64,000 bases of DNA from Bradyrhizobium sp. SSBR45G. Lineage in GTDB: Bacteria > Pseudomonadota > Alphaproteobacteria > Rhizobiales > Xanthobacteraceae. The notes beneath the pieces are model-generated. The model did no database searches. It was not told the origin of the DNA and worked only from the letters and a program-made list of their open reading frames with translations. The stretch covers positions 186,001-250,000 of the forward strand of contig NZ_BSCT01000007.1 of the NCBI RefSeq assembly GCF_030159255.1, given 5' to 3'. This document shows positions 59,440 through 64,000 of the stretch, in pieces. The first letter of the stretch is position 1, and every line of letters starts with the position of its first letter. The position numbers and the translations under genes were made by a program.

Positions 59440-60153
59440 CTACGCCGCCACAGCGAACGTCTTCACATCGACCGTGCGGTCAGCGATCTGCGCACGGATT
59501 TCGTCGTCATGCACGATCGCGATCATCGCCACACCGGCCCGCTTCTTTGCTGCGATCAGGTCGACCACGACCGCCCGGTTCGCCGCGTCGAGCGAGGCCG
59601 TCGGCTCGTCCAGCAGCAGGATCGGAAGGTCGGAAATGAAACCGCGCGCGATGTTCACGCGCTGCTGCTCGCCGCCGGAAAACGTCGATGGCGGCAGCGA
59701 CCACAGCCGCTCCGGAATGTTCAGCCGGCTCAGCAAGGCAGCGGCACGCGCCCGTGCCTCGTCGCGCGCGATGCCCGCCGCGAGCAGCGGCTCGGCAACG
59801 ACATCGAGCGCCGCGACGCGCGGCACCGCGCGCAGGAACTGGCTGACATAGCCGATGGTCTGCCGCCGCGCGTTGAGCACCTGGCGCGGCTCGGCGCCGG
59901 CGAGGTTCATCATCTCGCCCTCGTGCCGGACGTCGATGCGGCCCCCGTCGCAGCGGTAGTTGCCGAAGATCATTTTCAGGATCGACGACTTGCCAGCCCC
60001 CGATGGTCCGGCCAGGACGACGCATTCTCCTGCCTTGACCTGGAACGACACGCCTTGCACCACCGGCAGCGAGATGCCGCCCTGCAGGTGCATGGTGAAG
60101 GTCTTCCTGGCATTCTCGATATCGAGCATCACGGTCATTGCTATCTCGCTCAT
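59440..60153 (-). CDS. phnL: C-P lyase ABC-type protein PhnL
   Basis: 237 residues. Walker A GPSGAGKSS (about 49-57), ABC signature TFSGGEQQRVNIARGF and Walker B LLLDEPTAS are intact. PhnL belongs to the C-P lyase complex as an ABC-like ATPase, not to a transporter. The ATG overlaps the phnK stop (ATGA). Confidence 0.93.
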   Translation of the reverse strand: MSEIAMTVMLDIENARKTFTMHLQGGISLPVVQGVSFQVKAGECVVLAGPSGAGKSSILKMIFGNYRCDGGRIDVRHEGEMMNLAGAEPRQVLNARRQTIGYVSQFLRAVPRVAALDVVAEPLLAAGIARDEARARAAALLSRLNIPERLWSLPPSTFSGGEQQRVNIARGFISDLPILLLDEPTASLDAANRAVVVDLIAAKKRAGVAMIAIVHDDEIRAQIADRTVDVKTFAVAA

Positions 60154-60944
60154 GGCGGCAGGATCGAGGACACGAGCAGTTGCGTGTAGGGCTCGCGCGG
60201 ATCGTCGAGCACCTGGTCGGTGAGGCCGGTCTCGATCACCCGCCCCTCCTTCATGACCATCACACGATGTGACAACAGCCGCGCCACGGCAAGATCATGC
60301 GTCACCACGATCGCGGCAAGGCCGAGCTCGTTGACGAGGCTGCGCATCAGATCCAGCAGCCGCGCCTGGACCGAAACGTCCAGGCCGCCCGTCGGCTCGT
60401 CCATGAACACCAGCCGCGGCTCCGTCACCAGATTGCGCGCGATCTGCAGCCGCTGCCGCATGCCGCCGGAATAGGTCCGCGGCGCGTCGTCGATGCGGGC
60501 AACGTCGATCTCGACCCGCTGCAACCAGGACGACGCGGTCTGGCGGATACGGCCGTAATTGTTCCAGCCGACCGCCATCAGCCGCTCGCCGACATTGGCG
60601 CCGGCTGACACCGCCATGCGCAGGCCCTGCGCCGGATCCTGATGCACATAGCCCCAGTCGGTCCGGAACAGGAAGCGCCGCTCGGCCTCGCCGAGCTCGG
60701 CGAGATCGCGCAGCACGCCATCGCGCATCCGGTAGGAGACGCGGCCGCCGCTCGGGGCGAGCTGGGCCGACAGCATCTGCAGCAGCGTCGACTTGCCCGA
60801 GCCGGATTCGCCGACGATGGCGAGCACCTCACCCGGATAGAGCACGAAGGACACGTCACGGCAGGCCGCCAGGCGGCCATAGCTCTTGCCCAGTCCTTCC
60901 GCGACCAGCAGCGGCTGATCGGATGCACTGATCATGTCAGCCAT
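60150..60944 (-). CDS. phnK: C-P lyase ABC-type protein PhnK
   Basis: 264 residues from MADMISASDQPLLVAEGLGKSYG. Walker A GESGSGKST, signature YSGGMRQRLQIARNL, Walker B LVFMDEPTGGLD. PhnK docks on the PhnGHIJ core. It overlaps phnJ by 8 bp. The in-frame sequence upstream of 60944 overlaps phnJ and is not coding for this protein. Confidence 0.93.
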   Translation of the reverse strand: MADMISASDQPLLVAEGLGKSYGRLAACRDVSFVLYPGEVLAIVGESGSGKSTLLQMLSAQLAPSGGRVSYRMRDGVLRDLAELGEAERRFLFRTDWGYVHQDPAQGLRMAVSAGANVGERLMAVGWNNYGRIRQTASSWLQRVEIDVARIDDAPRTYSGGMRQRLQIARNLVTEPRLVFMDEPTGGLDVSVQARLLDLMRSLVNELGLAAIVVTHDLAVARLLSHRVMVMKEGRVIETGLTDQVLDDPREPYTQLLVSSILPP

Positions 60945-61821
60945 GAGCGCGCTCCTTGTGCGGGGCGGCATTCTCGACGCCGCGATGTCCGGCCGCCTGT
61001 CGTCCCTCGCAGTAATCGGTATCGGAACAGACAAACATGCGGCTGCCCTTGTTGTCCGTGACGATCTCGTCGAGATAGGAGTCCTCGGCGCCGCACAGCG
61101 CGCAGGGCGCGTCGAACTTGTAGCGGGTGAACGGATGGTCCTCGAAATCGAGTGACACGACCGATGTATACGGCGGAATGGCGTAGATGCGCTTCTCGCG
61201 CCCGGCACCGAACAATTGCAGTGCCGGGCAATTGTCCATCTTCGGATTGTCGAATTTCGGCGTCGGCGACGGATCCATCACATAGCGCGCGTTGACCTTC
61301 ACCGGATAGGCATAGGACGTGGCGATGTGGCCGAAACGCGCGATGTCCTCATACAGCTTGACGTGCATCAGCCCGTATTCGGCCAGCGCATGCATGCGGC
61401 GCGTCTCGGTTTCGCGCGGCTCAAGAAACCGCAGCGGCTCGGGGATCGGCACCTGATAGACCAGCACCTGGCCCGGGCGCAGCGGCGCCTCGGGAATGCG
61501 ATGACGGGTCTGGATCACGCTTGCCGCTTCGGTGGACGTCGTGGTCTCGACGCCCGCGGTCTTGGCGAAGAACTTGCGGATCGAGATCGCGTTGGTGGTG
61601 TCGTCGGAGCCCTGGTCGATCACCTTGAGCACATCATCGGGGCCGAGAATGGCCGCGGTGACCTGGACGCCGCCAGTGCCCCAGCCATAGGGCATCGGCA
61701 TCTCGCGGCTCGCGAACGGCACCTGATAGCCGGGAATCGCGATCGCCTTCAGGATCGCGCGGCGGATCATCCGCTTGGTCTGCTCGTCGAGATAGGCGAA
61801 ATTGTAGGTCGGCGCGTTCAT
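60937..61821 (-). CDS. phnJ: Carbon-phosphorus lyase radical-SAM subunit PhnJ
   Basis: 294 residues from MNAPTYNFAYLDEQTKRMIRRAILKAIAIPGYQVPFASREMPMPYGWGTGG. The catalytic Cys residues are all present: Cys240, Cys243 and Cys265 for the cluster and Cys271 as the radical-site candidate (CALC...CSDTDYC), one residue short of E. coli numbering. PhnJ cleaves the C-P bond. Start overlaps the phnI stop (ATGA). Confidence 0.95.
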   Translation of the reverse strand: MNAPTYNFAYLDEQTKRMIRRAILKAIAIPGYQVPFASREMPMPYGWGTGGVQVTAAILGPDDVLKVIDQGSDDTTNAISIRKFFAKTAGVETTTSTEAASVIQTRHRIPEAPLRPGQVLVYQVPIPEPLRFLEPRETETRRMHALAEYGLMHVKLYEDIARFGHIATSYAYPVKVNARYVMDPSPTPKFDNPKMDNCPALQLFGAGREKRIYAIPPYTSVVSLDFEDHPFTRYKFDAPCALCGAEDSYLDEIVTDNKGSRMFVCSDTDYCEGRQAAGHRGVENAAPHKERAHG

Positions 61822-62921
61822 TCCGCAGCTTCCTTCATCGCGGGAGCGGCATTGGCCTCGGCAAACTCCCGGCGCAGCTTGCGCAGCAGGCCGAGCTCGG
61901 ACTGGAAGTCGACGTAATGCGGCAGCTTCAGATGCTCGACGAAGCCCGTGGCCTGCACGTTGTCGGAATGCGACATCACGAACTCCTCGTCCTGCGCCGG
62001 CGCCACCACGTCCTCGCCGAGCTCGCGGGCGCGCAGGGCGCGGTCGACCAGCGCCATCGACATCGTCTTGCGCTCGCTCTGGCCGAAAGTCAGACCATAG
62101 CCGCGCGTGAAACACGGCGGCTCCGTCGCCGAGCCCTTGAACTGATTGACCATCTGGCATTCGGTCAGTTCGACCGATCCGAGCGGCACCGCGAACCCGA
62201 TCTCCTCGGCAAGGAATTCGACCTCGACCTCGCCGAAGCGGATCTCGCCGGCGAACGGATGATTGCGGCCATAGCCGCGCTGGGTCGAGTAGCCGAGCGC
62301 CAGCAGAAAGCCCTCGTCGCCGCGCGCCAGATTCTGCAACCGCAGATCGCGGCCCGCGGGAAAGCTCAGCGGATCCCGCGTGAGATCGCCGACCGGAGCG
62401 CCGGCGTCCGCCGTGGGAGAGGGCTCGATCAGCCCGTCCTGTCCGAGGATGTCAGTGACGCGCGGCATGGGGACATCAGAGGTCGCAGCCACAGCCGGAG
62501 TCTCTGGATCCCCGCCTTGCGCCAGGCCCGGATCGAGCAGCCGGTGCGTATAGTCGAAGGTCGGGCCCAGCACCTGCCCGCCGGGAATGTCCTTGAAGGT
62601 GGACGAGACCCGTCGCTGCACGCGCATCTCCCCCGTATCGACCGGCTCGGACGCACCGAAGCGCGGCAGGGTCGCGCGGAACGCCCGCACCAGGAAGATC
62701 GCCTCGATGAGATCGCCCCGTGCCTGCTTGATCGCTAGCGCCGCCAGCTCGCGATCATACAGCGAGCCCTCGCTCATGACGCGATCAACCGCGAGCCCGA
62801 GCTGCTCGGATATCTGCGACAGCGACAGCTCCGGAACGCTGCGATCGCCGCGGCGCTCATGCGCCAGCAACCGGTGTGCATTCTCGATGGCGCGTTCGCC
62901 ACCCTTGACGGCCACATACAT
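61818..62921 (-). CDS. phnI: Carbon-phosphorus lyase core subunit PhnI
   Basis: 367 residues: MYVAVKGGERAIENAHRLLAHERRGDRSVPELSLSQISEQLGLAVDRVMSEGSLYDRELAALAIKQARGDLIEAIFL in blocks, GYSTQRGYGRNHPFAGEIRFGEVEV and TGFVEHLKLPHYVDFQSELGLLRKLR. This is the PhnI family. With PhnGHL it displaces the adenine of ATP or GTP by phosphonate. It is 3 bp downstream of phnH. Confidence 0.95.
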   Translation of the reverse strand: MYVAVKGGERAIENAHRLLAHERRGDRSVPELSLSQISEQLGLAVDRVMSEGSLYDRELAALAIKQARGDLIEAIFLVRAFRATLPRFGASEPVDTGEMRVQRRVSSTFKDIPGGQVLGPTFDYTHRLLDPGLAQGGDPETPAVAATSDVPMPRVTDILGQDGLIEPSPTADAGAPVGDLTRDPLSFPAGRDLRLQNLARGDEGFLLALGYSTQRGYGRNHPFAGEIRFGEVEVEFLAEEIGFAVPLGSVELTECQMVNQFKGSATEPPCFTRGYGLTFGQSERKTMSMALVDRALRARELGEDVVAPAQDEEFVMSHSDNVQATGFVEHLKLPHYVDFQSELGLLRKLRREFAEANAAPAMKEAAE

Positions 62922-62924
62922 GCG

Positions 62925-63533
62925 TCACACTCCAGCTGACATTCGCGTCGTGCGCGGAATCGCGACCAGGGAATGATCATCGACCAGAATCACATCGATG
63001 CCGCGAGGAAACAGTGACTCGTTGATCGACAACCGCGTGAGCAGGTCGGCGGGCTCGATCGTGGCGGACAACGACGTCGAGCCGTCGATGCCTGGACCAC
63101 GGAGATGATACGTGCGGCCCCGTGCAAGGCTCGGCACCTGCAGGATCAGCGTCGTCGAGCGGTCCGGATATTCAAGCGTGCCGAGCGCAAACGAGGTCAG
63201 ATCCCGCAGCATCGCCGGCGCCGCGATCAGCGCGAAATGGGCGTGCTCCGGCTGCGCGACGACCGGCGCGCCGGTGTGAAACTTCAGCCAGGCGCTGACA
63301 TCAGGGGCTGCCATGAAGGCCGGATCGAGCCAGAGCGGCGTATCCTGGTCCAACAAGGTCAGCGCAATCGCTGCCACCCCCGCCATCATCGAGGGCGGAC
63401 GGCCGACCTCCGCATCGACGGCCATGACCTGCCCAGGGCGCGCCATCGCCTCCATCACGGCACGGAACGTCGATTGCGCGGACAGCACCTTGTCCGCGAA
63501 CCCCGGCTGCAGGTCGATCGTCATCGCCGCCAT
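62925..63533 (-). CDS. phnH: Carbon-phosphorus lyase core subunit PhnH
   Basis: 202 residues: DLQPGFADKVLSAQSTFRAVMEAMARPGQVMAV at the N-terminus and SLARGRTYHLRGPGIDG then SINESLFPRGIDVILVDDHSLVAIPRTTRM at the C-terminus, as in PhnH. It is a structural member of the PhnGHIJ core. The ATG overlaps the phnG stop. Confidence 0.94.
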   Translation of the reverse strand: MAAMTIDLQPGFADKVLSAQSTFRAVMEAMARPGQVMAVDAEVGRPPSMMAGVAAIALTLLDQDTPLWLDPAFMAAPDVSAWLKFHTGAPVVAQPEHAHFALIAAPAMLRDLTSFALGTLEYPDRSTTLILQVPSLARGRTYHLRGPGIDGSTSLSATIEPADLLTRLSINESLFPRGIDVILVDDHSLVAIPRTTRMSAGV

Positions 63534-63994
63534 CAGCCTTCTCCCCGCACCATTGTATAGAAGTCGACTCGCGTGGCGGCGGCCTCGGCCGCACTCCGAT
63601 CACGGCCCGCCTGCATCTGAGCCCGCAACGGCGCAACGACCCTGGTCTCGATCGCCTCGGCGTGGTCGGGCGACTGCAGCAAGGCGTCGCACAGCGCGAT
63701 CAGGCGTGCCTTGTCGTCATCGCGACCGAGCACATAGCCGAACCCGACCTCGCCGCTCTGCAGCCGCACGGCGGCGCGCGACACCGTCGCCTCGCCGAGA
63801 TTGAACGGGGCGCCGTCTCCACCGGCCCGGCCGCGCACCATGACGAGGCCGCTCTCGGGCGCCCGGAGATGCTGATGCGGCGGCACCGGCACCTCGGCCA
63901 TCCGCGCCCCGATCTCGGCGACCGGGACATGCGCCAACACACGCATCGCGCCCCGCCGCCTCTCCTGCAATGCCGCGTCGCCGCTCATCCTCAT
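63533..63994 (-). CDS. phnG: Carbon-phosphorus lyase core subunit PhnG
   Basis: 153 residues: VLAHVPVAEIGARMAEVP, LRAPESGLVMVRGRAGGDGAPFNLGEATVSRAAVRL, VGFGYVLGRDDDKARLIALCDALLQ. PhnG is the first subunit of the operon in this window. Start is the ATG at 63994 or two codons later. Regulatory phnF and transporter genes may lie beyond the window edge. Confidence 0.93.
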   Translation of the reverse strand: MRMSGDAALQERRRGAMRVLAHVPVAEIGARMAEVPVPPHQHLRAPESGLVMVRGRAGGDGAPFNLGEATVSRAAVRLQSGEVGFGYVLGRDDDKARLIALCDALLQSPDHAEAIETRVVAPLRAQMQAGRDRSAAEAAATRVDFYTMVRGEG

Positions 63995-64000
63995 TCCCGA

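Noticed and set aside
1..64000. CRISPR arrays, insertion sequences, rRNA or tRNA genes
   Set aside because: No regularly spaced repeats, transposase-like proteins or RNA gene signatures were seen anywhere in the window.

Overview
The window looks like a chromosomal segment of a high-GC alphaproteobacterium, most likely Bradyrhizobium or a close relative. The reasons are two phasins and a class I PHA synthase, FixK/FNR-type boxes, GcrA, an OpgC-family protein, many short Bradyrhizobium-style hypothetical proteins, and the abundant rhizobial palindromic repeat after the BamA-like gene. Genus is inferred from gene style, not from a search.

Layout. 1-5.4 kb is metabolic: a truncated P-loop kinase, PHA synthase with a phasin, a divergent CBS/BON protein with a FixK-type box between them, and a family III CoA-transferase. 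5.5-30.5 kb is a podovirus-like prophage structural cluster, almost all on the minus strand and transcribed right to left: terS-like, terL, portal, SU10-type major capsid protein, adaptor-like and small structural proteins, a glycine-rich spike, internal/ejection proteins including a transglycosylase-like one, a tail-collar fibre, endolysin, holin-like proteins and a GNAT protein. No integrase, repressor, tape-measure or replication gene is visible inside it. The head module is unusual. The portal gene is split in two by an insert carrying two genes. A lysozyme-like gene coupled to a membrane-protein gene sits between terL and the portal. A third non-structural insert lies between the portal and the capsid gene. 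A low-GC, oppositely oriented FkbM methyltransferase sits beside a tail fibre whose 3' end is also low GC.

31-40.8 kb holds an outer-membrane-type protein, a very large hybrid histidine kinase, NAD-type malic enzyme behind a perfect FixK box, arginase, a small membrane protein and an OpgC-family acyltransferase. 40.8-45.3 kb is a patchy accessory stretch of short hypothetical genes, a small cytochrome c, a second phasin and a truncated GlxA-type regulator. 45.3-57 kb carries an ICMT-like methyltransferase, a secreted protein divergent from a BamA-like Omp85 protein, two small secreted proteins, a phage-flavoured regulatory patch (DUF6456-like protein, GcrA, S24/XRE repressor), a quinone oxidoreductase, a SugE-type SMR transporter and an LPG-synthase-like membrane protein. 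57-64 kb is the tightly overlapping carbon-phosphorus lyase operon phnGHIJKLMN, with a PPOX-family flavoprotein gene coupled to its end.

Shared control is suggested by three FixK-type boxes (before the CBS protein, malic enzyme and a Tyr/Pro/Gly-rich secreted protein), each centred about 60-63 bp from the chosen start codon. This would tie PHA, malate and envelope functions to low oxygen. It is an inference from sequence geometry only.
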